DNA of 64,000 nt from Liolophura sinensis (GCF_032854445.1 NC_088297.1:26407915-26471914), one strand, 5' to 3'; positions 33,201 through 37,803 are shown, counted from the first letter of the stretch. Numbers and translations: made by a program. The notes: a model not told the origin generated them from the letters alone.

Positions 33201-35314
33201 ACTCACGCTGGGGTGATGCACATTATCTGTAACTCAGTCGTGCCATCTTTGTGGATCTCACAGGGGTAGGACCTCGTCAGGGACACCAAATCGACTTTGT
33301 TGCCCACATGTTCGTTACCATCTCCGTGGTTGAACTCACTGGAGGCGAAATCTGATCCACAAAGATAAAACTTGTTAATTCTAACAGCTAAACAGAAAAA
33401 TAACTTAAACATCTTGGGGATGCCAATTATATTGCATTATTTATGTCAACCCAGTGATAAATAAAGGGCTGGAGAAACAGGGGAGATTGTTGTGGAATTA
33501 AATGCTTTCGTGGGATCAAACCCTTTCGGAACGGAAGTCGTGTTTCTTCTTGTGGTGTTCTTTGGTTGGTTTTGTTTCTATCGTAGTTTTGTGGCGGTTT
33601 TGTTAATGGGTTTCTTTTTTTTGTTGTGGTATTCTTGGTTTTGTTTGCTTTGTGTACTATTAATGTGGTACTGTTGTAGTGTTTCTCTTATGTTCCTTTT
33701 GTGGTGTTTTTGTTTGGTTTTCTGTTGGTGGCATTTTTGAGGTGGGATTCGTAGTGTGCTCTTGTTAGGATCTTGTAGTGTTTTTGGTTTGGTGTTCTTT
33801 CTGTGATATTTCTGTGGCAGTGTTTGTGAAGTAGTATCTTTGTCGTGTGTTTCTCTTGTCTTCTAGTTGTGGTGTTATTGGCACGTTTTCTTTCTGTGAA
33901 ATTTCTGTTGCAGTGTTTGTGAAGTAGTATCTTTGTCGTGTGTTTCTCTTGTCTTCTAGTTGTGATGTTATTGGCACGTTTTATTTCTGTGATATTTCTG
34001 CTGCAGTGTTTGTGATGTAGTATCTTCGTCGTGTGTTTCTTTTGTCTTCTAGTTGTGGTGTTATTGGCACGTTTTCTTTCTGTGATATTTCTGTTGCAGT
34101 GTTTGTGATGTAGTATCTTTGTCGTGTGTTTCTCTTGTCTTCTAGTTGTGGTTTTATTGGCACGTTTTCTTTCTGTGATATTTCTGTTGCAGTGTTTGTG
34201 AAGCAGTATCTTTGTCGTGTGTTTCTCTTGTCTTCTAGTTGTGGTGTTATTGGCACGTTTTCTTTCTGTGAAATTTCTGTTGCAGTGTTTGTGAAGCAGT
34301 ATCTTTGTCGTGTGTTTCTCTTGTCTTCTAGTTGTGGTGTTATTGGCACGTTTTCTTTCTGTGATATTTCTGTTGCAGTGTTTGTGATGTAGTATCTTTG
34401 TCGTGTGTTTCTCTTGTCTTCTAGTTGTGGTGTTATTGGCACGTTTTCTTTCTGTGAAATTTCTGTTGCAGTGTTTGTGAAGCAGTATCTTTGTCGTGTG
34501 TTTCTCTTGTCTTCTAGTTGTGGTGTTATTGGCACGTTTTCTTTATGTGATATTTCTGTTGCAGTGTTTGTGATGTAGTATCTTTGTCGTGTGTTTCTCT
34601 TGTCTTCTAGTTGTGGTGTTATTGGAACGTTTTCTTTCTGTGATATTTCTGTTGCAGTGTTTGTGAAGCAGTATCTTTGTCGTGTGTTTCTCTTGCCTTC
34701 TAGTTGTGTTGTTATTGACACGTTTTCTTCTTGTGATATTTCTGTGGCAGGGTTTGGGATGTGGTGTTTCCAATGTGGTTATTCACTTTTGATGTTAGTT
34801 GATGTTGGATATACATTGCTAACAGCTCAATTCAGCGTTTATGTTTATATGATACAAAATTATATATGATACATATTTATATGATATCAAAAGCCTGGTC
34901 CCTTTGCATTCTTTTACTGTGCTGGTATGCTAAATGCGATGACAACATACCATTTTGAGTAATCCTAGACCATTGACGTATAATAAATTGCAGTTAACAT
35001 AGCTGCATTTTTTGTGCCTAATTCTGCTTAAGCCATGGTGCTAGGGGGCGTGTAAATTGCTACTATTTATGCATTTACATGAACAGTTAGAATAAAACCC
35101 TGACTGAGGTAGATTGACAAGGGGCCGTATTTCACTGGTTGCTTGTGACCATTTGCAGCTATCCCACTGTCGTCGCTGCTCTGCTTTTACTCTCTCTGAT
35201 GAACGACATTTCTCAGTATATATTACTCACCACGGCCATGGATGGTAAGTCTGGTGGCGCCCCCTACCGACCCTTCTCTCGGCTCAATGTGCGTTATCCT
35301 CACATCACTGGCGT
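162..35314 (-). CDS. PKHD1L1: Fibrocystin-L ortholog (43 exons read; both ends incomplete)
   Basis: This is a giant type I membrane glycoprotein. The vertebrate protein coats hair-cell stereocilia and is related to the kidney ciliary protein fibrocystin and to the CEMIP/TMEM2 hyaluronan-binding family. The spliced minus-strand exons give about 2,980 codons. In order they encode TIG 1-3, PA14, a linker, TIG 4-7, a cupredoxin-like segment, TIG 8-14, a G8 domain, a parallel beta-helix (motifs GRYPVHFHLNGD and SLLNDDITPAAFW) and the start of a second G8. That order and length match the first two thirds of vertebrate fibrocystin-L. Exon boundaries were chosen from gt/ag sites, and every junction keeps phase. 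The signal peptide exon is not visible upstream of 35314. The second beta-helix, transmembrane helix and tail lie to the left of the window. Oddities are the frame breaks in exon 33 and the splice-site arrays around exon 20. Confidence 0.95.
369..1379. other. Intron 42, AT-rich
   Basis: I see no exon, repeat or RNA gene. No ttac/ctcac donor complement is followed by a plausible coding stretch. Confidence 0.6.
1380..1548 (-). CDS. PKHD1L1: PKHD1L1 exon 42: between helix 1 and second G8
   Basis: It encodes PSDFVVLSQRLQYLPDRFSF and AHGDWIFDSNQNLIRYL. The vertebrate protein has NGDWHLEANTSTLYYLVSG here. It is 56 codons + 1 nt; the donor is CTGG|gtacat. Confidence 0.93.
1899..3394 (-). CDS. PKHD1L1: PKHD1L1 exon 41: first parallel beta-helix in one large exon
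   Basis: The 1,496-nt exon encodes the right-handed beta-helix shared with CEMIP/TMEM2. Motifs are FSTQTCFQGRFGDEMGSDEF, GRYPVHFHLNGDMAGSYVRG, NRAVNIHGTHNVLVEH, GGAFFLEDGVETGNI, GGTHFGFWYRMHDHPDGPSF and NNTIHSQGWFGIWIFHDFFP. The acceptor at 3395 (gtttcag) rather than 3366 is supported by the conserved TQTCFQG segment. The frame is open throughout. The final residues are RFDFHE. Confidence 0.97.
3642..4010 (-). CDS. PKHD1L1: PKHD1L1 exon 40: G8 end and beta-helix entry
   Basis: It encodes VSTTWTRLASTANAGQNTIT, DWSVGDYIVIATTGDRHSQR and EVGLLTRNVVVRGSD, then CEAGFDTG. The donor ACACCG|gtgggt is chosen over a gt four bases on because it keeps phase with the next exon (GGC GAG). Confidence 0.95.
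4011..4826. other. Intron 39
   Basis: Nothing is recognised except a short run of diverged 20-bp units near 4740-4815 containing tcgatatcat and its variants. Confidence 0.6.
4827..4959 (-). CDS. PKHD1L1: PKHD1L1 exon 39: G8 domain
   Basis: It encodes VGTEDEPFQHKAIITLHGHL and CIAVREGVIDLHG, almost identical in pattern to the vertebrate stretch. The donor is CACG|gtgagt. Confidence 0.96.
5871..5987 (+). mobile_element. SINE family A, 5'-truncated copy
   Basis: It carries the shared core (gcggatggtcgtgggttttc) and tail (cttgagtatggcgtaaaaca, then ccaatcaaataaataa). The tRNA-like head is missing. It lies in the intron between exons 38 and 39. Confidence 0.85.
6001..6080 (-). CDS. PKHD1L1: PKHD1L1 exon 38: G8 domain
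   Basis: It encodes GKLIFDEKDVELQVEIILIT and DGGVLQ, the central glycine-marked strands of G8. The acceptor is ttttacag and the donor is ACAG|gtaagt. Confidence 0.96.
6172..6328 (-). CDS. PKHD1L1: PKHD1L1 exon 37: first G8 domain starts
   Basis: It encodes VDVWSSVFTWGGQSPPVAGD and VVVIQKGQTILLDTDTP. The W....W.......G..V.I..G pattern defines G8, shared with CEMIP and TMEM2. Confidence 0.96.
6843..6999 (-). CDS. PKHD1L1: PKHD1L1 exon 36: TIG 14
   Basis: It encodes NTMSENSVTIGGVVCEVTSA and TTELICTTGASDG. The acceptor atcctcag at 7000-7001 is chosen over tgtag at 7031 because only it keeps phase with exon 35 (AG+C gives Ser). Confidence 0.93.
7303..7787 (+). mobile_element. SINE family B composite with target-site duplication
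   Basis: A 126-bp tRNA-like head (A-box tagcacagttggtagagcg, B-box ggtcgagtc-like) is present twice. A full body follows, ending ttgttgagtacgacgttaaa and ccccaagcactcactcactc. A 15-bp direct repeat, tcatataagtctctg, flanks it at 7288-7302 and 7788-7802, so the head-duplicated element seems to have inserted as one unit. It lies in the intron between exons 35 and 36. Confidence 0.9.
7924..8101 (-). CDS. PKHD1L1: PKHD1L1 exon 35: TIG 13 end and TIG 14 start
   Basis: It encodes CDVTVAVNNVDDVLANGFTF and GGTSVTIAGQGF. The donor is TTTAG|gtcagt. A weaker downstream gt would read through a stop, so this site is chosen. Confidence 0.93.
8618..8770 (-). CDS. PKHD1L1: PKHD1L1 exon 34: TIG 13
   Basis: It encodes SFAGGQEVTVSGAGFDPVTS and ISICNETCALVDGAS, matching vertebrate SFGGGQTMTVTGTGFNPQNS and CGSECAI. 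The donor is CTCT|gtaagt. Confidence 0.95.
8826..8892. repeat. Short 21-bp tandem repeat
   Basis: About three units of aatgtaataactacgaccac and variants lie in the intron between exons 33 and 34. Confidence 0.75.
9124..10581 (-). CDS. PKHD1L1: PKHD1L1 exon 33: giant exon with TIG 8-12, several frame breaks
   Basis: The exon runs from ctag|GTGTGG to ACAG|gtaatt and covers five TIG domains (openings VSQISPVQGTGEDD, YVSDLSPVSGSMAGG, PTLTSTSPTQVD, LSGISPSSGSVHGG, PTITSITP). Coding similarity is continuous, but the frame changes near 10333, 9853, 9828, 9741, 9495, 9367 and 9250. Most look like one missing base, several in short homopolymers. The 9250 and 10333 sites look like losses of about 5 and 25 nt, judged from the fixed Cys-x11-Cys spacing. 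The net change is a multiple of three. Read errors or allele decay are both possible. The frame is not continuous as given. Confidence 0.8.
10582..11451. other. Intron 32, no recognised element
   Basis: Purine-rich near 10680-10745, otherwise ordinary AT-rich intron. I see no repeat or gene. Confidence 0.55.
11452..11628 (-). CDS. PKHD1L1: PKHD1L1 exon 32: cupredoxin-like segment, part 2
   Basis: It encodes VYEYTFTEIGVNSYWSGYVT and MMTLRGEVEVVPRTSH. The vertebrate equivalent is FSYQFTSPGIHYYSSGYVDE. The donor is TCCG|gtaagg. Confidence 0.93.
12001..12261 (-). mobile_element. SINE family A, near full length, with TSD
   Basis: On the minus strand it has a tRNA-like head (gctagcgcgcta region), the core with ctgcggattgtcg and the tail ending in an ATAAATAA run. 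A 13-bp duplication, cgctgaccaatga, flanks it at 11989-12001 and 12264-12276. It lies in the intron between exons 31 and 32. Confidence 0.92.
12477..12662 (-). CDS. PKHD1L1: PKHD1L1 exon 31: cupredoxin-like segment, part 1
   Basis: It encodes GTGFAWDQPAITVEIGDTVR, WEWSSDATLGLTYRVQRT and EYDGTGFNSGS. The pattern (VeiGDtVrWeW ... GFnSG) resembles a plastocyanin-like fold. The vertebrate protein has GYAWSPPVLNVSVGDTVAWH here. Copper ligands are not evident. Confidence 0.93.
12914..12949. repeat. Poly-C tract followed by poly-A
   Basis: About 14 consecutive C, then cacctccc and a run of A, just downstream of exon 30 on the coding strand (poly-G on the transcript). It is a possible G-rich structure close to a donor site. 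Confidence 0.7.
12963..13210 (-). CDS. PKHD1L1: PKHD1L1 exon 30: TIG 7
   Basis: It encodes SYVLEVTNLYPKRGSLFGGT, RLTITGRGFSTVANENDVMV and CTVESSTDVQIIC. It is strongly like the vertebrate YVLEVTSMFPQRGSLFGGT stretch. An alternative acceptor 15 nt inside (caccgtcag) also keeps phase, so the 5' edge is uncertain by five codons. Confidence 0.93.
13573..13768 (-). CDS. PKHD1L1: PKHD1L1 exon 29: TIG 6
   Basis: It encodes GVEITISGSGFGNTRLSEEA and HAPGSYPVRLKTDAGGYADT. This TIG lacks the cysteine pair. The donor is ACACG|gtttgt. Confidence 0.93.
13769..15126. other. Introns around exon 28, no recognised elements
   Basis: Apart from exon 28 (14370-14505) I see no repeat, SINE or RNA gene in these two introns. 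Confidence 0.5.
14370..14505 (-). CDS. PKHD1L1: PKHD1L1 exon 28: TIG 5 end and TIG 6 start
   Basis: It encodes STVDVVVTQDGNTLSSKSFT, then ATASITSVSPTTSAVQ. The donor is CAAG|gtacga. Confidence 0.95.
15127..15251 (-). CDS. PKHD1L1: PKHD1L1 exon 27: TIG 5
   Basis: It encodes GADLQITGHGFTSDAVVTVG and DCHVTSNTPALITCVTPKS, with the usual cysteine pair. The donor is TCG|gtaaat. Confidence 0.95.
15503..15781 (-). CDS. PKHD1L1: PKHD1L1 exon 26: TIG 4 body and start of TIG 5
   Basis: It contains GTTLIISGTKFS, VVIGGTSCTVQSATATSITC (Cys-x11-Cys) and the next opening VDSISPTTGSTEG. It is phased 2 nt + 92 codons + 1 nt. Confidence 0.95.
15971..16076 (-). CDS. PKHD1L1: PKHD1L1 exon 25: start of TIG 4
   Basis: It encodes VAAYINGIPTACDGSCDLEW (vertebrate VEVYVNGIPAKCSGDCGF) and TPTITSLTPAS, the TIG opening. 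The acceptor is acctttcag and the donor is TCAG|gtatgt. Confidence 0.95.
16533..16655 (-). CDS. PKHD1L1: PKHD1L1 exon 24: linker
   Basis: Exactly 41 codons, including SGIDVSIVVSTLQDGMLCYD and PIPAEFLRTVHDTPQ, equivalent to the vertebrate GDLLRTPSQQPQ stretch ahead of TIG 4. Confidence 0.92.
17173..17321 (-). CDS. PKHD1L1: PKHD1L1 exon 23: linker unit
   Basis: It encodes VKSTAEDLQAILQSIGATGS, NCANFDWIITWTGKGGDQP and LE. This matches the vertebrate ADLQFALQSLEGMG...C.GY.W.I.W unit. The donor is GAA|gtaagg. Confidence 0.92.
17564..17730. repeat. 27-bp minisatellite, about 6 copies
   Basis: Units such as gcagttaacacttggatatt followed by cagcggg repeat every 27 bp in the intron between exons 22 and 23. 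No similarity to either neighbouring exon edge was seen. Confidence 0.9.
18044..18188 (-). CDS. PKHD1L1: PKHD1L1 exon 22: linker
   Basis: It encodes VTSGSSSQSSLSAEYSYGGG and PPVTGQFDLTFRGKTKS. The vertebrate protein has PPLSGSFDI at this point. The donor is TCAG|gtacga. Confidence 0.9.
18574..18731 (-). CDS. PKHD1L1: PKHD1L1 exon 21: linker
   Basis: It encodes LNEGWTKRRQALPSDHMIND, a strand-rich segment (VTVTLSGSSYTIELTPNECG) and FHVFKVKDGQ. The acceptor is cgctgtag and the donor is ACAG|gtaaaa. Confidence 0.9.
19321..19848 (-). repeat. 48-bp tandem array copying exon 20's 5' splice site
   Basis: There are eleven units in perfect 48-bp register. The first unit contains the real exon end (ACAG|gtttgt at 19820). 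The others carry the same CAG followed by gtatgt or a variant at 48-bp steps down to 19340. Two units have gc in place of gt. The unit is 16 codons long, and the exon frame stays open through about eight units, to 19467. Confidence 0.93.
19820..19983 (-). CDS. PKHD1L1: PKHD1L1 exon 20: linker, flanked by splice-site arrays
   Basis: It encodes WRYVCVDMMALIGQVVTGGS and VYVDSVYIGVVETTTDFTG; the vertebrate counterpart has W.YTCIDL and YVDVVYIG. It is phased 1 nt + 54 codons + 1 nt with acceptor cgtag|C and donor ACAG|gtttgt. Both splice junctions are the first members of tandem arrays (19321-19848 and about 20001-20935). Confidence 0.9.
20001..20935 (-). repeat. About 30-bp tandem array copying exon 20's 3' splice site
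   Basis: On the minus strand each unit reads, approximately, tctctctgtttgtag|CTGGCGTTACG. The real junction of exon 20 shares 19 nt with the units (19969-19987 equals 20882-20900). About twenty units keep the AG followed by CTGG or a close variant, each with its own pyrimidine tract. The array lies entirely in the intron between exons 19 and 20. Confidence 0.9.
21013..21140 (-). CDS. PKHD1L1: PKHD1L1 exon 19: linker
   Basis: It encodes VCFAYLGGIQSKLYLHYTYT and RSVGRWFDVEDIKTTD. The donor is CAG|gtacgg. The reading frame happens to stay open past the donor into the 30-bp array, but phase with exon 20 fixes the end here. Confidence 0.9.
21192..21315 (-). mobile_element. SINE family A, truncated
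   Basis: A (tatt)n tail, then tgtactcaagaatgtttcac and the ggaggaaaccaggcagagcc core. The head half is absent. Confidence 0.8.
21590..21626. repeat. 11-bp direct repeat
   Basis: catactcagc is repeated in about three to four copies just upstream of a SINE A insertion. Confidence 0.7.
21675..21931 (+). mobile_element. SINE family A, full length, with TSD
   Basis: It begins ggccctccgtggctcagttg, carries a B-box-like gagttcaagtcc, and ends aaaacaccaatcgaataaat. A 9-bp duplication, gataatcag, flanks it at 21666-21674 and 21932-21940. The head resembles a tRNA with A and B boxes, but it is not a tRNA gene. Confidence 0.92.
22167..22406 (-). CDS. PKHD1L1: PKHD1L1 exon 18: linker with aromatic motif
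   Basis: Exactly 80 codons. It includes MFKEVCPSAVENPARSAYFE and TIIRAFCGKSFWKNP, matching the vertebrate stretch with CP, YFRDYE and AYCG.S..NP motifs. Confidence 0.93.
22806..22972 (-). CDS. PKHD1L1: PKHD1L1 exon 17: linker
   Basis: It encodes DVELMTTKTAPNVRGETLAI and FSLEIDDIFSAPIPADASES. The donor is CACAG|gtagat, and it joins exon 18 at a codon boundary. Confidence 0.9.
23421..23564 (-). CDS. PKHD1L1: PKHD1L1 exon 16: linker
   Basis: It encodes DADASTVTEALLAIPGGLTD and GGNRYTVTFVAGLG, resembling the repeated short alpha/beta units of the linker (STxxE...AL). The acceptor is tcccgacag. Confidence 0.9.
23612..25305. repeat. 47-bp minisatellite, about 36 copies
   Basis: The unit is approximately gcttgtgtatgacaaaacga then gagtgtcacgttactcctct and agacacg. 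It fills most of the intron between exons 15 and 16. Variant sites (tgtcacg, tgtcatg, tgttaag; tatgac, tatggc, catgag) alternate. A four-unit block starting gattggacatgataaaacgc recurs at 23651 and 23839, a 188-bp higher-order period. Confidence 0.95.
25617..25743 (-). CDS. PKHD1L1: PKHD1L1 exon 15: linker
   Basis: It encodes TLTLPDFTAVSGKAEVQRVD and YRLGISGVYT. It sits between PA14 and TIG 4 in the linker of fibrocystin-L. The donor is ACAG|gtaagt. Confidence 0.9.
25924..26080 (-). CDS. PKHD1L1: PKHD1L1 exon 14: PA14 end
   Basis: It encodes FYLDFVGEASFESPIQVGAC, the final PA14 strand, then a basic stretch (VRSTVKKEIQ). It is phased 1 nt + 52 codons. Confidence 0.92.
26411..26472 (-). CDS. 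PKHD1L1: PKHD1L1 exon 13: PA14 middle
   Basis: A 62-nt exon encoding TEIASSSSRVSSIQNLHEGA. The acceptor is catttcag and the donor is CCAG|gttatt. Confidence 0.88.
26640..27165. repeat. Degenerate gatatcacagtgatgtcacc array
   Basis: About 0.5 kb of diverged units of roughly 20 bp mixing gatatc, gtgatgtcac and tgtcacc, many self-complementary, in the intron between exons 12 and 13. Confidence 0.85.
27249..27493 (-). CDS. PKHD1L1: PKHD1L1 exon 12: PA14 domain, first part
   Basis: It opens with NRGVDFEVWPNPGVSDL and contains IPAGMTVRWRSVFVAPSNNS and YQFMIAPSSATSKLYLNEN. This is the PA14 beta-barrel pattern (F.A...Y.F.I....S..L.ln). PA14 domains are often glycan-binding; fibrocystin-L has one at this position. 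Confidence 0.93.
27751..27837 (-). CDS. PKHD1L1: PKHD1L1 exon 11: TIG 3 end
   Basis: It encodes GEACDVISTTSTEITCVIPP, the Cys-x11-Cys pattern that closes TIG domains in this protein. The donor is TCCG|gtaagt. Confidence 0.92.
27898..27947. repeat. 11-bp gagtatagggt repeat, 4-5 copies
   Basis: Perfect short tandem repeat in the intron between exons 10 and 11. Confidence 0.9.
28205..28293 (-). repeat. 45-bp partial duplication of exon 10's 3' edge
   Basis: The exon end encoding FDETNSPAMVTVGG, together with the first donor bases, is followed 45 bp later by a near copy (FDETITPAMVTV). The second copy lies in the intron and remains in frame, but lacks the GGAG|gtaaat donor. Confidence 0.85.
28249..28359 (-). 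CDS. PKHD1L1: PKHD1L1 exon 10: TIG 3
   Basis: It encodes ITSISPSTVSKAGGTTLTI and the following strand (PAMVTVGG). The last 35 nt of the exon are copied once more just inside the intron, described separately. Confidence 0.92.
28887..28957 (-). CDS. PKHD1L1: PKHD1L1 exon 9: linker to TIG 3
   Basis: It encodes SRADPSILRVSGDETIHTF and the residues before TIG 3. The acceptor is gtcttcag and the donor is GCTG|gtaagg. Confidence 0.88.
29390..29432 (-). CDS. PKHD1L1: PKHD1L1 exon 8: 43-nt micro-exon
   Basis: It encodes NQNISYIVEGKYG. It is very short and easily missed, but phase (2 nt + 13 codons + 2 nt) and strong sites (ttttccag, CG|gtaaga) fix it between exons 7 and 9. Confidence 0.85.
29884..29957 (-). 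CDS. PKHD1L1: PKHD1L1 exon 7: TIG 2 end
   Basis: It encodes FLVKLNNEGSNYGFFTC and the residues after it. The acceptor is atttcgcag and the donor is TGTGT|gtaagt. Confidence 0.88.
30148..30204 (-). CDS. PKHD1L1: PKHD1L1 exon 6: TIG 2
   Basis: A 57-nt exon encoding VYVGGYECKLLEDPEDDK, the TIG strand with its first conserved cysteine. The donor is AAGAG|gttagt. Confidence 0.88.
30300..30680. repeat. Degenerate gtgattcagagagttaga-type array
   Basis: About a dozen diverged units of 25-35 bp based on cgtgaatca/gtgattca and agttaga, in the intron between exons 5 and 6. Confidence 0.7.
30722..30815 (-). CDS. PKHD1L1: PKHD1L1 exon 5: TIG 2
   Basis: It encodes TTVTVKGRLFSDRRGS and a serine-rich loop. 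Its 2 nt + 30 codons + 2 nt join exon 4 (GAT, D) and exon 6 (AGG, R). Confidence 0.9.
31248..31305 (-). CDS. PKHD1L1: PKHD1L1 exon 4: start of TIG 2
   Basis: A 58-nt exon encoding YTPTITNIDPQSGPP, the typical TIG opening strand. The acceptor is cctccag and the donor is CCAG|gtaaat. Confidence 0.9.
31535..32010 (+). pseudogene. Retroelement reverse transcriptase fragment (decayed)
   Basis: Opposite in strand to the host gene and inside the intron between exons 3 and 4. Visible motifs include APLLADLDLLSYEYDYTQKL, SNPHLVRSLLFTKRYIDDYL (the YIDD box corresponds to the RT catalytic YxDD) and SYLDVHLYKDQKGFHSRLYD. The frame is interrupted by a stop after IYPPF near 31839. It may be Penelope-like, though the clade cannot be set from this fragment. 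Confidence 0.75.
32190..32410 (+). mobile_element. SINE family A, missing 5' end of head and A-rich tail
   Basis: It reads gcgcgctagcgcagcgtaac, gtgagttcaagtccaagtca, tgcggatggtcgtgggtgtc and attcttgagtacagcgtaaa, then stops. It sits about 180 bp downstream of the RT fragment. Confidence 0.88.
32591..32696 (-). CDS. PKHD1L1: PKHD1L1 exon 3: TIG 1 end and Cys loop
   Basis: It encodes YYIKVKVDGE followed by a cysteine-bearing loop (NENHCNYWRHPNC). The vertebrate protein has a comparable Cys insert here. It runs from ctcag|A to TCG|gtaaga, 1 nt + 35 codons. Confidence 0.92.
33207..33351 (-). CDS. PKHD1L1: PKHD1L1 exon 2: rest of TIG 1
   Basis: It continues TIG 1 (DFASSEFNHGDGNE, then SYPCEIHKDGTTELQIMC) with the paired cysteines typical of these domains. 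The donor is CCAGC|gtgagt and the phase joins exon 3 as A-RMVEDDYY. Confidence 0.92.
33795..34755. repeat. 93-bp minisatellite, about 10 copies, open on the minus strand
   Basis: In the intron between the first two exons seen. The unit contains tttgtcgtgtgtttctcttg and ttctagttgtggtgttattg. 93 bp is 31 codons, and the minus strand is open for 246 codons of a charged repeat (NTRQRYYFTNTATEISQKEN and the rest). I see no splice or start context making it a real exon. Confidence 0.92.
35231..35314 (-). CDS. PKHD1L1: PKHD1L1 exon 1 of those seen: start of TIG 1
   Basis: It encodes the beginning of the first IPT/TIG domain (GGATRLTIHGR). The acceptor is tttccag and the donor is G|gtgagt; the length is 2 nt + 27 codons + 1 nt. 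Because it starts with a split codon and has no Met, a preceding signal-peptide exon must exist, but I could not find it. Confidence 0.9.
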
Positions 35315-35628
35315 CTGGAAAACAAGGAATGAATGAATGGATGGAAGAATGGAAACATGAATGAATGAATAAGGATTAAGATAAAGAATGGCAAAGAGGA
35401 TAATGATGATCGCAGATTCGACTGGCGATGTGATTCATTCACATGCTGGAACACAACAGTTTTCAAAGTATCTATTTTAAGGGAAGAGAGAATTAATTTT
35501 AATCATTAACCACCAACGATCAACAAAAGAATTATAAAATATTGTGTAAAATGTTTCCAAATTTCTAAATAAGGGATTGCTTCTATTCAAAATGCTACAT
35601 TCGAAATTAAGACTTTAGGAAAAGAGTG
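35315..35628. other. Region upstream of first recognised exon
   Basis: A simple gaatgaatg run at 35325-35370, otherwise nothing. The missing signal-peptide exon was sought here and to 46 kb without success. Confidence 0.5.
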
Positions 35629-36010
35629 TTTAGTGTTAGACACCAGGAACGTCATGTATGCCTTGTCATTAACTGTTCATGAAACAGGCATGATCAACGT
35701 GATTAGTGTTAGGCACCGGGGACGTCATATATGCCTTGTCATTAACTGTTCATGAAATAGGCATGATCAACGTGATTAGTGTTAGGCACCGGGGACGTCA
35801 TATATGCCTTGTCATTAACTGTTCATGAAATAGGCATGATCAACGTGATTAGTGTTAGGCACCGGGGACGTCATATATGCCTTGTCATTAACTGTTCATG
35901 AAATGTGCATTATTAGCGTGACTAGTGTTAGACACCGGGGTCGTCATAAATGCCTTGTCATTAATTGTTCATGAAATTTGCATGATCAGCGTATCTAGTG
36001 TCAGGCGAGG
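35629..36010. repeat. 72-bp minisatellite, about 5 copies
   Basis: Units begin gattagtgttaggcaccggg at 35701, 35773 and 35845 and continue with gtcatatatgccttgtcatt; the outer copies diverge. Confidence 0.93.
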
Positions 36011-36204
36011 GGGTTGTCATTTATGTCTTGTCATGAGCTGTTCAGCAAAACAACATTTTGCATGGGACACTCAGTTTATGGGAACGAATAGAAAAGATTT
36101 TTAACACATTTGGCCTTGGCGCTTAAAACATTCGCCATAGTACATATAAAAGACACATCAAAATTACAATATACTGATGCGTTACATTCTGTGTGCAAAA
36201 TTAT

Positions 36205-36360
36205 ACATTTCTTATATAGTTCTTACATAGCTCTTATACATTTCTGATGTAGTTCTTATATAGCTCTTATACATTTCTTATATAGTTGTTATATAGTTCT
36301 CATATAGTTCGTATGTAGTTCTTATACAGTTCTTACGTAGTTCTTATATAGTTCCCTTTA
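36205..36360. repeat. Short atagttcttat-type repeat
   Basis: Irregular units of 11-22 bp built from atagttcttat and atagctcttatacatttctt. Confidence 0.85.
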
Positions 36361-36399
36361 AACACTTTAAAGTGTCTGTTATTTTGGTGTTCTAAGTGA

Positions 36400-37250
36400 A
36401 GGTTTCGAATTAATCTTGAAGAATAACAACAAATACATACTTTTGAGTCAAGTTAATCTTATCACAATTATCAGTTAACAAATATATGTACCTTTCAGGC
36501 TCTGACGACACTGAGAGAAAATTGTCTCCTCTCATATTTTAAGCAGTTCTTTTCTTTTCTTATCAAAACGATCATCCCGTTTGACGTTTTTATCATCATT
36601 CTGTGACAAAGTACAGTCAAGTACGTGACTAAGTCACTCCTCTCCGTGAATATCGCGTGTCACACGTACGTAGAAGAATCATTCGTTTACACTTACACAT
36701 TCATGAAGAGGAAATATGTTGACATTGGATTTGATTCAGAAATGGAATAATTTCAGACACAATATTCCCAATAAACTCTCAAAGGAATTTTGTTCAAATT
36801 GGCAATGGACCCACCTTCTGAAAGGTGTTTACAATATTTGGATCTCCGCACGGCTGGGTGCCGCGCTCCGGTGCAGTTCCACAAAGGCTTCTATTTACAC
36901 GTCCCACCGCACAGGGATAACGGGACCCTGTCTGTTTATCACACAGGTAGATAACAAAACACGCCTTTGTAACCCAGGTAAATCGTATTTAGTTGCAAGA
37001 CACACCTTCTCAAAAAGTGCGTTACTAACTGGCAGATGACATTAGACACACCAAAAAACTCTGTTGCACGTGGATAAGCCAGATCTTAAGTTACACAAAC
37101 AACGGGTTCAAAGAGTTGATAAATATTTTCTGACATGAGGAGGGCAGGGATAAGCTCATCTGGTGAAAATGAGCAATGTTAAGTTCATAAGAACCATAAG
37201 TACCTTCTGGACGCGTTCAGCATGTTCATCTCCATAGCCATAGCCACCAA
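36400..37250. other. No recognised feature
   Basis: Open stretches here lack recognisable domains, and no splice-framed coding segment was convincing. Confidence 0.5.
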
Positions 37251-37256
37251 ATCTCT

Positions 37257-37292
37257 CCCCCCACCCCCCATCCACCCCCCCCCCCCCACCTC
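37257..37292. repeat. Poly-C rich tract
   Basis: Runs of 6 to 15 C separated by a, cat or tcca; the complement is G-rich and could form quadruplex-like structure. Confidence 0.8.
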
Positions 37293-37659
37293 CGCCTTCA
37301 ACCTTAACACGTCGTGTGTGGGCCTAGCACTTCTACGACTACTATGGAATGAAGTTATTCCATACACAGCATACTTCTCACTACAGCCATATCTCATGTT
37401 GTTGTTTTCAACTTCTACCAATGCCAATAACTAAGGTGCCTGTTGACCTTTGTAACGTGGAATCTGATTAGGCCGTGAATCATGACAAATTTATGATGGA
37501 AAGTTCAGGGCTTTGAAGAGTTGATATGGCCCGTTTAATCAAGGTAGACGATGTTAAACATCGATAGATGGATTAAATGAAGATGAGTATAGTGGGTCAT
37601 ATACATTTATTTTTCACAGACAATGTATCTGACCTATATTGGCCTTTTTCTGATTTCTT

Positions 37660-37803
37660 CCTCGGCTGTCAGTGGGAAGGTCTGTCAGCAACCTGTGGAT
37701 GGTCGTGGGGTATCATAATGGCCATAATGCCGGCCACCGTCATATATAAGTGAAATATTCTTGAGTAGGCTACTGCGTAAAACACCAATCAAATAAATAA
37801 ATG
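37660..37803 (+). mobile_element. SINE family A, 5'-truncated and diverged
   Basis: It shows cagtgggaaggtctgtcagc, tgtggatggtcgtgggg, a short deletion in the core, then aagtgaaatattcttgagta and aaaacaccaatcaaataaat. Confidence 0.85.

Noticed and set aside
37185-37434. Overlapping frames around the poly-C tract, one with a donor-like gtactt
   Set aside because: Composition is driven by the C/G run. No domain, and no matching acceptor in phase with PKHD1L1 exon 1.
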